Shown: positions 8,313 through 16,820, counted from the first letter of the stretch. The stretch: 64,000 nt of DNA from an uncultured Clostridia bacterium (GCA_947631455.1 CANRLH010000004.1:1-64000), one strand, 5' to 3'. Made by a program: numbers and translations. Notes: generated by a model from the letters alone, not told the origin.

Positions 8313-8999
8313 ATGAAATACAAACAGGTGCAACAGATTGCAAAGGACACTATAAAATTTTTAAAACAAAATATACACCCCGGAATGAATCTTATTGAAG
8401 TAAGAGAAATGTGTGAACAGAATATGTTAGAGCTCGGAGCAGACTCATTTTGGTATTGGGATATTGGTGCATTTGTGTTTGCTGGAGATGAGACAGCAGT
8501 TTCTGTGTCAGGAAAACAATATACGACAAGTGATCGGATCATTGATAAAAATGATATTATAACTGTAGATTTAAGTCCGCAAATCAATAACATTTGGGGA
8601 GACTATGCAAGGACGATTATCATCGAAAATGGTAATGTTGCGGATAGTACAGAAGTTAAAAACACAGAATGGCGAAATGGTCTTATGATGGAAAACAGAT
8701 TACATAAAGAATTATTAGATTTCGTAAAGCCAGAAACATCCTTTGAAGAATTGTACTTTCATATTAATGAAACCATAACAAAGTATGGATTTATTAACCT
8801 TGATTTTATGGGAAATTTAGGTCATTCTATTGCTGAAAATAAGGATGACAGAGTGTATATTGAGAAAGGAAATAATCAGAGGATTAGTGATGTAGCTTAT
8901 TTTACATTTGAGCCACATATTAGCGTTCCGGGCTCAAAGTACGGATACAAAAAAGAAAATATCTATTATTTTGAAAATGGAAAACTGATTAGTTTATAG
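8313..8999 (+). CDS. M24 family metallopeptidase-like protein (pita-bread fold)
   Basis: A 228-residue protein with the creatinase/aminopeptidase P fold. All five usual metal ligands appear present: Asp in ITVDLSP, Asp in GDYARTI, His in GNLGHSIA, Glu in TFEPH and Glu in KKENIYYF. Members cleave N-terminal residues next to proline or methionine, or act as non-peptidase variants. The ATG at 8313 follows AGGAAGG; the longer frame starting with TTG has no ribosome site. It stands 23 bases before the HAD gene and probably shares its transcript. Being short and lacking the N-terminal creatinase domain, it is closer to the catalytic module alone. Confidence 0.8.
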   Translation: MKYKQVQQIAKDTIKFLKQNIHPGMNLIEVREMCEQNMLELGADSFWYWDIGAFVFAGDETAVSVSGKQYTTSDRIIDKNDIITVDLSPQINNIWGDYARTIIIENGNVADSTEVKNTEWRNGLMMENRLHKELLDFVKPETSFEELYFHINETITKYGFINLDFMGNLGHSIAENKDDRVYIEKGNNQRISDVAYFTFEPHISVPGSKYGYKKENIYYFENGKLISL

Positions 9000-9022
9000 G
9001 TTTAAAGATATGAGGTTATTTA

Positions 9023-9724
9023 ATGGTCAAGGCAGTTATTTTTGATATCGGGGAAACATTGGTAACATATGGCAAACCATTGAATTGGTCAAAGTTATAT
9101 CGTTCAGCACTTGAAAAAATGGCTAATGATTGCAATCTTAATTTCTCGGAAAATGATTATAAAAATGCAATTCAAGTTTTGACAAAATATAATACAAGAA
9201 TCAATCCTAGGGAACAGGAAGTTTCTTCACATACTATTTTTGGCGAAATGATTGAGATTACAAATCTTTATAAAAGTGAAATAGAAGAATTTAAGGACTC
9301 ATTTTATTCATTTTTTAGAAATGACGCTGTGATTTTTCCAGAGGTTGAGGATACTTTGAAAGAACTTAATAAAAAAAGAATTGTAGTTGGAACATTAACT
9401 GATGTTGCTTATGGAATGGATAACAAGTATGCTCTTAAAGATATAGCTCCTATTATGAAATACATTCAATACCCTTATACATCAAATGATATAGGATATC
9501 GCAAACCAAACGCTGAAGGTCTGCAAATGATTGCAAATCAACTTGAAGTAGACACGAAAAAGATAATTTTTGTTGGAGACGAAATGAAAGATATCCTATG
9601 TGCTAAGAATTCAGGTGCAATATCTGTACTCATCAATCGCAGCAATGAGAAAAAGAACTTTGGTCAAGACTATGAAATTTCTACATTAGTAGAGTTGCTG
9701 GATATACTAAATACAATGGAATAA
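9023..9724 (+). CDS. HAD superfamily hydrolase
   Basis: A 233-residue cytoplasmic hydrolase. Motif I is FDIGETL with nucleophile Asp8; the usual second aspartate is replaced by glycine, as in several dehalogenase-like branches. A helical cap occupies about 20-95. Motif II threonine is in GTLTDV, motif III lysine in GYRKPNAEG and motif IV in VGDEMKD. Substrates may be phosphorylated metabolites; none can be named. The start has a GAGGTTATTTA ribosome region. It is the second gene of a two-gene set with the M24-like protein. Confidence 0.82.
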   Translation: MVKAVIFDIGETLVTYGKPLNWSKLYRSALEKMANDCNLNFSENDYKNAIQVLTKYNTRINPREQEVSSHTIFGEMIEITNLYKSEIEEFKDSFYSFFRNDAVIFPEVEDTLKELNKKRIVVGTLTDVAYGMDNKYALKDIAPIMKYIQYPYTSNDIGYRKPNAEGLQMIANQLEVDTKKIIFVGDEMKDILCAKNSGAISVLINRSNEKKNFGQDYEISTLVELLDILNTME

Positions 9725-9754
9725 AATCCAAAGAGTGTAAATGAATATTAAAAA

Positions 9755-9965
9755 ATGGGGGTGCCCGACAAAAAGATAAACGTCGTGTTGCCTTATGTCA
9801 GCGAGCAAATGGAAGATACCGAAACACGAATTGGAAATACTCGCAAGATGTTTCTTACCGGATATACAAGCCTTTTTCGAGAGTAATGAGGGCAAAAAAG
9901 AATACGAAGCATGGAAGGAGGAACAAACCAAAATAAAGGCGCAGAAAGCCGATAAATCGGCGTAA
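9755..9965 (+). pseudogene. Frameshifted remnant of a small mobile-element gene
   Basis: The first frame encodes MGVPDKKINVVLPYVSEQME. The reading then continues convincingly only in the next frame as PKHELEILARCFLPDIQAFF and KKEYEAWKEEQTKIKAQ, ending at TAA 9963-9965. The frame change falls at about 9815-9822. The joined product resembles short charged proteins I have seen beside serine recombinases in clostridial transposons; this resemblance is from memory and unverified. It indicates a decayed mobile-element gene inside the island. Confidence 0.5.
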
Positions 9966-9974
9966 AACACAAGT

Positions 9975-10002
9975 AAGGCAGGGAGCAAAAATTCCCTGCC
10001 TT
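9975..10002 (+). terminator. Hairpin terminator after the mobile remnant
   Basis: A 10-bp perfect stem (AAGGCAGGGA/TCCCTGCCTT) with an 8-base loop and a short T run on the plus strand. It may end the M24-HAD transcript. Confidence 0.55.
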
Positions 10003-10085
10003 TACTTATCTATGTTACTGCTCGATTTATAGACTTTTATTGAATCAAATGGATTCTGCCTATGCTAAAACTGAATTTTCTAATA

Positions 10086-12551
10086 TCATTCTGTATATGG
10101 CTCTAAATTGTTTTCTTTAAAATATTCCCTAGAAATTTCTGCAGAACTACTTGCATAATTATTATCCTTTATATGTTTTACACAAGCCATAAGTTCCCGA
10201 TATAAATCTGTATTGTTGTAAGAAAAATGTCCCGAAACCATTTCGCCGCTATTATATGCTGACTTGTCGCAACTATAACAATTTAATAAACTACAATCTT
10301 TACAGGGTTTCATCAGCAATAAATATTTTTCAATCAATGTTACTAATCTTATGTTGATATTAACAACATCATTCTTAAAATGGCCATTAATTAGATATAA
10401 ACGATAGGCATCTAAATAGCGAATATGATGATGTAATATTCTTTCGCTATGTGTAGCGGCATTTTGGTAATCATTAAAGTAAAAGCACATATCTTGTAAT
10501 AAATTGAATCTAGTATAGCTTTTACCTTTAATAAAAATATCCTCTTCTGATATAAGCAAATTTTTACAGCAATCACGAACTTTTTGATATACTCCCTCTA
10601 TTATTATCTCAAACTGGTATTTCTTTTCATTCCTATTGAATGAATTATTAGCTTTTGAAAATAAGGGTTCAGAGTATGGAAGTCTCCTGCATGCAAAAAA
10701 TTCAAAATGCGTGCACACTATGCGTAGATAGTAACGCCCCGCACATGTTATTCTAATATGAACATTTTCTTTGTTTTTTATTGATGCAATTAATGCATCT
10801 TTGGATATAGATTTAATCGAATCAAATGTTATTAGGTGGTTCCAAGATTCAGAAGTTCTCAAACTAAACATTCCCCAAAGACTGTCTACAAATATATTTA
10901 AAGCCTTATTGTCATCTTGATCAAAGTGCGCTTTTAATTCATCAAACATATTATGCAATAATATAGGTTGTTCATCGGATATCATAAAACTATCATTATA
11001 GTCCGATTGATGCCCATATAAATAGGTTAAGATTATTCTCGAAGGAGTATATTTAAGAGTACGAGAAGTTGTTTGATCAACACCTATTCGAGTAAAGTAA
11101 TTGCATTTTTTGAAATGATCAAAAATCAACCTTAATAACATACTTCGAGAGCCATGTTTAATGCTGCTAATAATCTGTTGGTTGCAAGGTGATTTAACTA
11201 TACTTATTAACTCATTAATAGTATTATTTCGATTCGAATCACAAATATCTGCAATACAATTTATCATGCGTTTATAATCATTGTTAAAAAGCGAATAGAT
11301 AAAATCTCTTACATAATTATCCAAACTAGCATCATAAATATTTTTTATATCCGATAAAAGTCTCTTGTTTGTAATGTTATCCTTGTTCCGTTCCAGAAAA
11401 TCTTTTTTTCTTTTAATTATCCTACCTTTATCAATGTCTGCAGAAACATCAAAATGATCCGAAAAACTTTTAAGTCGATCTTCAAAATGATCATTGATCA
11501 ACATAGTTGTAGTTTCTCGCATTACAAAAATAAAAGTCATATCCTTGTAGAAATCAATTTTAATTCCTTGCGCTGAAATTTCACGTGTTAATTGGGTCAT
11601 CAAAATTATAAATACTGAATATGATGTTAAAAAATCTTCAAGCACTCTTCTTTCGTTTTCTTGAATTATATCAATATTATCAAGAATGAAAAACTGCTTG
11701 ATGTTTGTTTGATTTTCAAGATTTTTTACGATTTGCATTAGTGTAATTATACAAAACAACTGATTAATATTAAGGTTACATAGACATGCATCTAATTCTT
11801 TTAAAAAATAATCCCATTTGCTTTTTTTATCAACTTCAGAACAAATAAAATCTGTGAATTTTTTTAATGGCAAACCTTCAATACTCTCAAAATCACTAAG
11901 TGATGAAAGACTGTTAATAAGATCATTGAATTTATTTAAGAAAGATTCTTGAATATTAAGAGAAAACAAATTTTGAAATTCATTTTTTATCCTTGAATTC
12001 AACACTTGCTCTATTGGCTTTGTGTGATCTTTTGTTTCTTTTTCAAAATTTATGTATACTGTCGTTCCTTTAAGCCCATTTTGTAAATATGAATGTATAT
12101 TATCTGCGTGTAATCTCTCGGTTTCGTCATCTACATAGTAAGAAAGAATATTAAATATTTTTTCAAGATCAGAATTATAATTCTTTTTAATCCTTTTAAT
12201 ATCTTCTTCTTCTCTATTCATCAAATCTTCTTTGAGGATGTCCTCGATAGATGGCAACTGTACTTTGGATTCTACCAACTGTTTTACGAAATTAACAAAT
12301 GTTGTTTTTCCGCTTCCTCGAAACCCTGTTACAAAAATGGTGTTTTTATTCAAATCATTTACCACATCTAAAATACTCGCTAGTCTCAAGTATGTTTTGG
12401 ACGACATGGTGTTGAATTCATTAAAGAATAATTCATCATCAATAACTCCACCCAAATCCGCATTACCTACTTTTGAAAAGGAATCCGCAACAAGATAGTT
12501 TTTAGGTTTGACAAAATTAATCATATCCCATAATTCCTTAGTATAATTCAT
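10086..12551 (-). CDS. Large P-loop ATPase with C-terminal cysteine cluster; candidate defence effector
   Basis: An 821-residue protein I cannot place in a named family. Walker A GFRGSGKTT is at 76-84. A Walker B-like strand FFILDNID is at 287-294, and a sensor-like strand follows (VFIILMTQLTRE, about 313-324), so an AAA+/STAND/KAP-type ATPase core occupies about 1-420. The remaining 400 residues are helical. They carry C-x2-C-x4-C-x2-C at 750-761, a likely zinc site. It is the second gene of an operon: the 149-residue membrane protein ends 46 bases upstream and the ATG has AGGAGG. Composition is AT-rich like the island. Defence function is inference from size, architecture and location. Confidence 0.75.
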   Translation of the reverse strand: MNYTKELWDMINFVKPKNYLVADSFSKVGNADLGGVIDDELFFNEFNTMSSKTYLRLASILDVVNDLNKNTIFVTGFRGSGKTTFVNFVKQLVESKVQLPSIEDILKEDLMNREEEDIKRIKKNYNSDLEKIFNILSYYVDDETERLHADNIHSYLQNGLKGTTVYINFEKETKDHTKPIEQVLNSRIKNEFQNLFSLNIQESFLNKFNDLINSLSSLSDFESIEGLPLKKFTDFICSEVDKKSKWDYFLKELDACLCNLNINQLFCIITLMQIVKNLENQTNIKQFFILDNIDIIQENERRVLEDFLTSYSVFIILMTQLTREISAQGIKIDFYKDMTFIFVMRETTTMLINDHFEDRLKSFSDHFDVSADIDKGRIIKRKKDFLERNKDNITNKRLLSDIKNIYDASLDNYVRDFIYSLFNNDYKRMINCIADICDSNRNNTINELISIVKSPCNQQIISSIKHGSRSMLLRLIFDHFKKCNYFTRIGVDQTTSRTLKYTPSRIILTYLYGHQSDYNDSFMISDEQPILLHNMFDELKAHFDQDDNKALNIFVDSLWGMFSLRTSESWNHLITFDSIKSISKDALIASIKNKENVHIRITCAGRYYLRIVCTHFEFFACRRLPYSEPLFSKANNSFNRNEKKYQFEIIIEGVYQKVRDCCKNLLISEEDIFIKGKSYTRFNLLQDMCFYFNDYQNAATHSERILHHHIRYLDAYRLYLINGHFKNDVVNINIRLVTLIEKYLLLMKPCKDCSLLNCYSCDKSAYNSGEMVSGHFSYNNTDLYRELMACVKHIKDNNYASSSAEISREYFKENNLEPYTE

Positions 12552-12597
12552 ATTTACCTCCTAATATTTATTATTTTCAAAAACACATTATTCATGT

Positions 12598-13047
12598 TTA
12601 TTTTTCATTAAAAGACAATAATTCTTGTAAGTTTTCATACGCAACAGAAGGCGTCAAATTTTCTTTTTGTATTCTATCTCTAAGATCATTAAACTGTTTT
12701 AATTTAGATTGTTGAGTAATCAAAGAAAAAATAAAGTAAAAGTTTTCAAATTCGCTCTTCTCTTGCTCCATCATTTGTAAAACTTCGTCACTTGTGTCGT
12801 GCAGATTGATTCTATTTTGTAGTTTTGCATATAGCATTATATATTGTAGTGCTTTTGGATAAATATCCATCTGTTTCTCATATATCATCTTCTTCAGTTC
12901 ACGTTTTTTTTGAATACGATCAAGTATTAGTTGTGTGCAAAATGTAAGCACTGCACCAATAATAACTCCAGCAACAGCAATGGCTGCAGACAGTATAGTT
13001 ACATAATCAGATTGAGTTAATGAAACAGAGTCTGCATATAAACACAT
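12598..13047 (-). CDS. Small membrane-anchored partner of the P-loop ATPase
   Basis: A 149-residue protein with one membrane helix at about 17-40 (VTILSAAIAVAGVIIGAVLTF). A basic segment (RIQKKRELKKM) puts the C-terminal roughly 105-residue, mostly helical and charged domain in the cytoplasm. No known domain is recognised. It is first in an operon with the large ATPase, under a consensus promoter at 13099-13127. The start at 13047 has GAAAGGAA upstream. The pairing of a short membrane anchor with a large nucleotide-binding protein suggests a sensor or effector at the membrane; this is inference. Confidence 0.7.
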   Translation of the reverse strand: MCLYADSVSLTQSDYVTILSAAIAVAGVIIGAVLTFCTQLILDRIQKKRELKKMIYEKQMDIYPKALQYIMLYAKLQNRINLHDTSDEVLQMMEQEKSEFENFYFIFSLITQQSKLKQFNDLRDRIQKENLTPSVAYENLQELLSFNEK

Positions 13048-13098
13048 TAGTTTTACATTCCTTTCAAAACTCTTAATTGGCTAAAAATTCCCATTAAT

Positions 13099-13127
13099 AT
13101 TATAATATAATTTGACATTAAAGTCAA
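13099..13127 (-). promoter_or_regulatory. Promoter and putative operator of the ATPase operon
   Basis: TTGACT (13122-13127) and TATAAT (13099-13104) are 17 bases apart on the minus strand. The -35 box overlaps an imperfect palindrome TTGACATTAAAGTCAA (13112-13127), a plausible repressor site. A long AT-rich leader of about 45 bases leads to the small membrane gene. Confidence 0.65.
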
Positions 13128-13281
13128 GAAAACGAGATCCATCTACAAAATATTTAAATATAGGAATACATAAGATATCTGTTCAGATATCCTTACCTTA
13201 AAGTAATAAAAGTAAACAATGAATATATGTGTTTTGAATTATAATCTTTTTGTGAAACAAAACTCATTCAATAAAAGCAAT

Positions 13282-13321
13282 AAATCCAAACTCCCCTCCA
13301 TTCTGAGAAAAGTTTGGATTT
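13282..13321. terminator. Stem-loop between the ATPase operon and the tRNA operon
   Basis: An 11-bp perfect inverted repeat (AAATCCAAACT/AGTTTGGATTT) with an 18-base loop. It could act as a terminator in either direction. Confidence 0.45.
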
Positions 13322-13392
13322 ATCTTTAATGATTCAGTCAAAAGTCAAGTTAAGTTGTTATGCACATTTACATATACTTCATAAAAATCAAA

Positions 13393-13430
13393 AATCCGAA
13401 CGCATCACCCCAAAGGTGTATGTTCGGATT
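13393..13430 (-). terminator. Terminator of the tRNA-Thr/tRNA-Tyr operon
   Basis: A 9-bp perfect outer stem (AATCCGAAC/GTTCGGATT) with a mostly paired inner part. On the minus strand T-rich sequence follows. It lies 10 bases past the tRNA-Tyr CCA end. Confidence 0.8.
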
Positions 13431-13439
13431 ATTTGACTT

Positions 13440-13525
13440 TGGTGGGAGCGGATGGATTCGAACCATCGTAGCTGAAAAGCAACAGATTTACAGTCTGCCC
13501 CCTTTGGCCGCTCGGGAACACTCCC
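13440..13525 (-). tRNA. tRNA-Tyr (anticodon GTA)
   Basis: The 86-base class II tRNA reads GGGAGTG...CGCTCCC in the acceptor stem, followed by A and a genomically encoded CCA. The anticodon loop CTGTAAA gives GTA. The long variable arm and the TTCGAAT T-loop are present. It is the second tRNA of the operon. Its 3' end faces the accessory island. Confidence 0.95.
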
Positions 13526-13594
13526 ATAAAAATATTTACATAAATAATCGGTAACTCAGCAATACTTACTCGGTCGTATACCTATTATAAATGT

Positions 13595-13670
13595 TGGAGC
13601 TGGTGGACGGACTCGAACCCCCGACCTGCTGATTACAAATCAGCTGCTCTACCAACTGAGCTACACCAGC
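13595..13670 (-). tRNA. tRNA-Thr (anticodon TGT)
   Basis: The 76-base tRNA has acceptor stem GCTGGTG/CACCAGC, D-arm TAGCTCAGTTGGTAGAGCA, anticodon loop TTTGTAA (TGT) and encoded CCA. It is first in the operon, 17 bases downstream of the -10 box of a consensus promoter. Confidence 0.95.
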
Positions 13671-13686
13671 TTGACAAGCAAGAATA

Positions 13687-13715
13687 ATTATAGCACGGCA
13701 ATTTTTAATTGTCAA
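13687..13715 (-). promoter_or_regulatory. Consensus promoter of the tRNA operon
   Basis: Perfect TTGACA (13710-13715) and TATAAT (13687-13692) hexamers are separated by 17 bases on the minus strand. The extended upstream sequence AAGTACTTGACA also occurs at the promoter at 25-54. Confidence 0.9.
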
Positions 13716-13768
13716 GTACTTTTAAAAATTTTTTTAATATTTCTGTTAAATCAGATATCGGCGTGACA

Positions 13769-13797
13769 TTGACATTTCTTCGGTGTTAGTGTATTAT
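13769..13797 (+). promoter_or_regulatory. Promoter of the DUF1015 gene
   Basis: TTGACA (13769-13774), 17-base spacer and TATTAT (13792-13797). The chosen coding start is about 160 bases downstream, leaving a long untranslated leader with hairpin potential (TGAGC/GCTCA at about 13805-13855). Confidence 0.7.
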
Positions 13798-13963
13798 ATT
13801 TTTTAATGAGCGGCATCGCCCTGTCATTTATAGGAAGGCTCAGGAATTGCTCACTTGGGATTTTACTGAAAAATGTTTCTTGATACAAGGCCAATGCGAG
13901 TCTCTCCGCCTGAGATACACAGGGCATGAAAGTCGCTGTTATGATTACATGGAGATGATTATA

Positions 13964-15232
13964 TTGAACACAGCTTTTAAACCGGCAGATATTTTGCTTC
14001 CTAAGTCTGCCGACATTGAAAAATGGGCGGTAATTGCCTGCGACCAGTATACAAGTGAGCCGGAATATTGGGCGGAAACCGAAAAAATCGTCGGAGCTTA
14101 CCCATCGGCACTTCGGCTTATTTTACCGGAGATATATTTATCAGACGATAATGTTTCAAATCGAATAAGTGCAATAAACCACACCATGGCCGATTACCTT
14201 GCCGACGGAGCATTTGAAGAGTATACAAATTCGTACTTTTATGTTGAGAGGATCCAGTCAGACGGAAAGCTCAGACAAGGCATTGTAGGAATGATAGACC
14301 TTGAGCAGTACGATTATACAAAAGGCAGCAATTCTCCTGTTCGCGCAACTGAAGCCACCGTGCTTGAGCGTATTCCGCCAAGGGTAAAGGTAAGAGAAAA
14401 CGCACCGATTGAGCTTCCGCACATTATGATCCTGATAGACGATGAAGACAAAACCGTTATAGAGCCTATCTCTGCCGTAAAGGACGTTTCAAAGCCGCTT
14501 TACAGCTCATCTCTCATGCAGGGAGGCGGAAGTATAAAGGGATATCTTGTAAGCGAAAGCTATGCCCGGAAAGTGGAAAGCGCATTGGTTAAGCTCGGCG
14601 ACAAGCATAACTTTGAGACAAAATACGGAATGGCAGGTGCAAGCCCATTAGTTTACGCTGTGGGCGACGGAAATCATTCTCTTGCAACGGCAAAAGCGTT
14701 TTACGAGCGGCTTAAAGCTGAAAATCCCGATAAAGATCTGAGCCGGCACCCCGCGCGTTATGCTCTTGCGGAGATAGTGAATCTTCACAGCGAGGCTTTG
14801 CAGTTTGAGGCCATTCACCGAATCATTACCGACGTAAACACCTCCGATCTTATTTCAAAAATGACTCAGGCGCTTTCACTTTCTGAAACCTGCACAAGTT
14901 CAAATTCACAAAGCTTTATCTGTGTTGAAGGCGACAGCGAAAAGACGTATTACATAAACTCCCCTACTGCCAATCTTACTGTCGGCAGCCTTCAGGCGTT
15001 TTTGGACGAGTATCTTAAAGGTTCGGGCGCAAAAATCGATTACATTCACGGTGCGGATACCTTAAGGCGGCTTGCAGGAAAGAAAAACAGCATCGGCTTT
15101 ATTCTTCCGGATATGTCAAAGTCAGAGCTTTTCCCCACCGTTATCAAAGACGGCGTTTTGCCGAGAAAGACATTTTCTATGGGGCGTGCGGCGGATAAAA
15201 GATATTATATTGAATGCAGAAAGATCAGATAG
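13964..15232 (+). CDS. DUF1015 family protein
   Basis: A cytoplasmic protein of about 422 residues with the family's opening FKPADILLPKSADIEKWA and the strongly conserved YAVGDGNHSLATAK motif in the middle. The family resembles predicted HTH/kinase-like or serine-metabolism-linked proteins; no biochemical role is firmly known to me. An open frame extends 39 codons upstream, but the family usually starts at this point. TTG at 13964 has GGAG nine bases before it, whereas nearby ATGs at 13949 and 13955 are badly spaced. It is followed immediately by a terminator and is a single-gene unit. Confidence 0.8.
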   Translation: MNTAFKPADILLPKSADIEKWAVIACDQYTSEPEYWAETEKIVGAYPSALRLILPEIYLSDDNVSNRISAINHTMADYLADGAFEEYTNSYFYVERIQSDGKLRQGIVGMIDLEQYDYTKGSNSPVRATEATVLERIPPRVKVRENAPIELPHIMILIDDEDKTVIEPISAVKDVSKPLYSSSLMQGGGSIKGYLVSESYARKVESALVKLGDKHNFETKYGMAGASPLVYAVGDGNHSLATAKAFYERLKAENPDKDLSRHPARYALAEIVNLHSEALQFEAIHRIITDVNTSDLISKMTQALSLSETCTSSNSQSFICVEGDSEKTYYINSPTANLTVGSLQAFLDEYLKGSGAKIDYIHGADTLRRLAGKKNSIGFILPDMSKSELFPTVIKDGVLPRKTFSMGRAADKRYYIECRKIR

Positions 15233-15266
15233 AAAAAAGCAGTGCCAATCTTGGCGCTGCTTTTTT
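15233..15266 (+). terminator. Terminator of the DUF1015 gene
   Basis: An A-rich 16-base arm (AAAAAAGCAGTGCCAA) pairs with TTGGCGCTGCTTTTTT with one G-T pair. It begins directly at the stop codon and ends in a T run. Confidence 0.85.
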
Positions 15267-15321
15267 ACGAACTTTTTTACGAACTTTTATGTAAAGCCTT
15301 ATCGTTTATTAAATATAAAGC

Positions 15322-15726
15322 TTATGCCTGCTTTTTTCTAATTTGTCTTTGACGCAGTATCGTATCACGCATCGCCAGACTTAAAGCCTCAACAGTTTCC
15401 TGTGGAAATGTAGCCATAAACGTAAGAGTCTGCGCATCGGCATCCTTATCAGAAAGCTTTATTATTTTCCTGAAAAATAAATTTGCGTATCTGTAATTGT
15501 CAAAAAGCTCCTTGCCCTTTTTTATACCTTTTTCAGTAAGAACGATCTCGTTTGAACAGTCGTCCAGAACATAGCCGTTGTCCGCAAGGCACTTAAGCGT
15601 TTTGCTCACACTGGGTCTTGAAACATCCAGTCGGTTTGCAATATCAACGCTTCTTACCTTTTTGTCGCTTCTTAAAAGCTCATATACGGCGAGCAGGTAT
15701 TTAAACTGAGCATGACAATTTCTCAT
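15322..15726 (-). CDS. DtxR/MntR-like winged-helix regulator
   Basis: A 134-residue DNA-binding protein. The N-terminal winged helix has SVDIANRLDVSRPSVSKTLK as recognition helix, and the wing includes VLTEKGIKKGKEL, as in metal-dependent DtxR/MntR repressors. The second half is a short dimerisation helix set; the SH3 domain is absent. Classic metal ligands are not clearly conserved, so metal sensing is uncertain. It stops 22 bases before galE on the same strand direction and is likely the downstream gene of a galE transcript. AAAGGAAAG precedes the start. Confidence 0.75.
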   Translation of the reverse strand: MRNCHAQFKYLLAVYELLRSDKKVRSVDIANRLDVSRPSVSKTLKCLADNGYVLDDCSNEIVLTEKGIKKGKELFDNYRYANLFFRKIIKLSDKDADAQTLTFMATFPQETVEALSLAMRDTILRQRQIRKKQA

Positions 15727-15749
15727 TTTAGCTTTCCTTTATTTCAAAA

Positions 15750-16760
15750 TCAAAGTCCGTTGGGATTATTTTTTGTGAAATTCCAACCGTCTGCCGTCAT
15801 CTCGTCAAGTGTGTACTTTGCTTCCCATCCAAAAAGCCTCTTTGCCTTTTCGGTATTCGCATAACAAGTAGCAATATCTCCTGCACGGCGCGGCATAACC
15901 TCATACGGAATATCTTTGCCACAGGCTTTTTCAAAGCTTTTCAACACTTCCATAACGCTTGAGCCTTTTCCGGTTCCAAGATTTACCGCCTCAACGCCCG
16001 TGTTGCTAAGCACATATTTGAGAGCCGCAAGATGTCCCGTTGCAAGATCGACAACGTGTATATAGTCTCTCACGCCGGTTCCGTCGTGGGTGTCATAATC
16101 GTTTCCGAACACACCCAGACGTTTAAGCTTACCCACAGCGACCTGTGCGATATAAGGAAGAAGATTATTCGGTATTCCATTGGGGTCTTCGCCGATAAGA
16201 CCACTTTTGTGAGCGCCGATAGGATTAAAGTATCTTAGCAACGATACGCTCCACTCATTGTCTGAAACGTAAACGTCTTTAAGTATCTGCTCTATCATGA
16301 CCTTTGTATATCCGTAAGGATTTGTAGCGCTTGTTGGCATATCCTCAACATACGGCGCTTTGTTATACATTCCGTATACCGTCGCTGATGAAGAAAAGAC
16401 TATTTTCTTAACTCCTGCATCTCTCATCGCGGTTATCAGCATAAGTGTGCCTGTTATGTTATTGTGATAATACTCCACCGGCTTCTGAACAGATTCCCCC
16501 ACTGCCTTAAGTCCGGCAAAATGAATCACCGCATCGATTTTATTCTCAGAAAAAACCTGCCTTACCGATTCAAGGTTCAAAAGATCGGCCTCGTAGAATT
16601 TAAAATCCTTACCGGTTATTTTTTTTATTCTGTTAAGTGCCTCGGGCTTTGAGTTTGAAAAGTTATCAAGAATAACAATGTCATATCCGGCCTCTAAAAG
16701 CTCAACGCTTGTATGACTTCCGATAAAACCTGCTCCGCCGGTCACCAAGATAGTGCTCAT
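15750..16760 (-). CDS. galE: UDP-glucose 4-epimerase
   Basis: Interconverts UDP-glucose and UDP-galactose for the Leloir pathway and for surface sugar synthesis, in the cytoplasm with bound NAD. The 336-residue product has the Rossmann motif GGAGFIGS at about 8-15, catalytic SSSATVYG with the downstream YGYTK (Tyr-x3-Lys), and the family's RYFNPIGAH segment. The start at 16760 is set by GGGAGG upstream; the longer frame has no support. A palindrome overlaps its predicted -10 box (16792-16820). galM and galK are not nearby. Confidence 0.95.
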   Translation of the reverse strand: MSTILVTGGAGFIGSHTSVELLEAGYDIVILDNFSNSKPEALNRIKKITGKDFKFYEADLLNLESVRQVFSENKIDAVIHFAGLKAVGESVQKPVEYYHNNITGTLMLITAMRDAGVKKIVFSSSATVYGMYNKAPYVEDMPTSATNPYGYTKVMIEQILKDVYVSDNEWSVSLLRYFNPIGAHKSGLIGEDPNGIPNNLLPYIAQVAVGKLKRLGVFGNDYDTHDGTGVRDYIHVVDLATGHLAALKYVLSNTGVEAVNLGTGKGSSVMEVLKSFEKACGKDIPYEVMPRRAGDIATCYANTEKAKRLFGWEAKYTLDEMTADGWNFTKNNPNGL

Positions 16761-16791
16761 AATTTTTCCTCCCTTAAAAAACAAGTAATGT

Positions 16792-16820
16792 GTAAACCAT
16801 TATATTATAATATAGTTTAC
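16792..16820 (-). promoter_or_regulatory. Palindrome over the galE promoter
   Basis: GTAAAC (16792-16797) and GTTTAC (16815-16820) flank an AT core that itself reads nearly the same on both strands and contains TATAAT on the minus strand. This is a plausible operator, but no -35 box is clear. Confidence 0.4.

Noticed and set aside
8086-8343. 85-codon minus-strand frame overlapping the start of the M24-like gene
   Set aside because: It overlaps the ribosome site and start of a well-supported gene, has no ribosome site of its own, and the sequence is a low-complexity AT-rich composition.
13464-13525. Short plus-strand frame over the tRNA-Tyr gene
   Set aside because: This sequence is fully explained by the tRNA on the minus strand.
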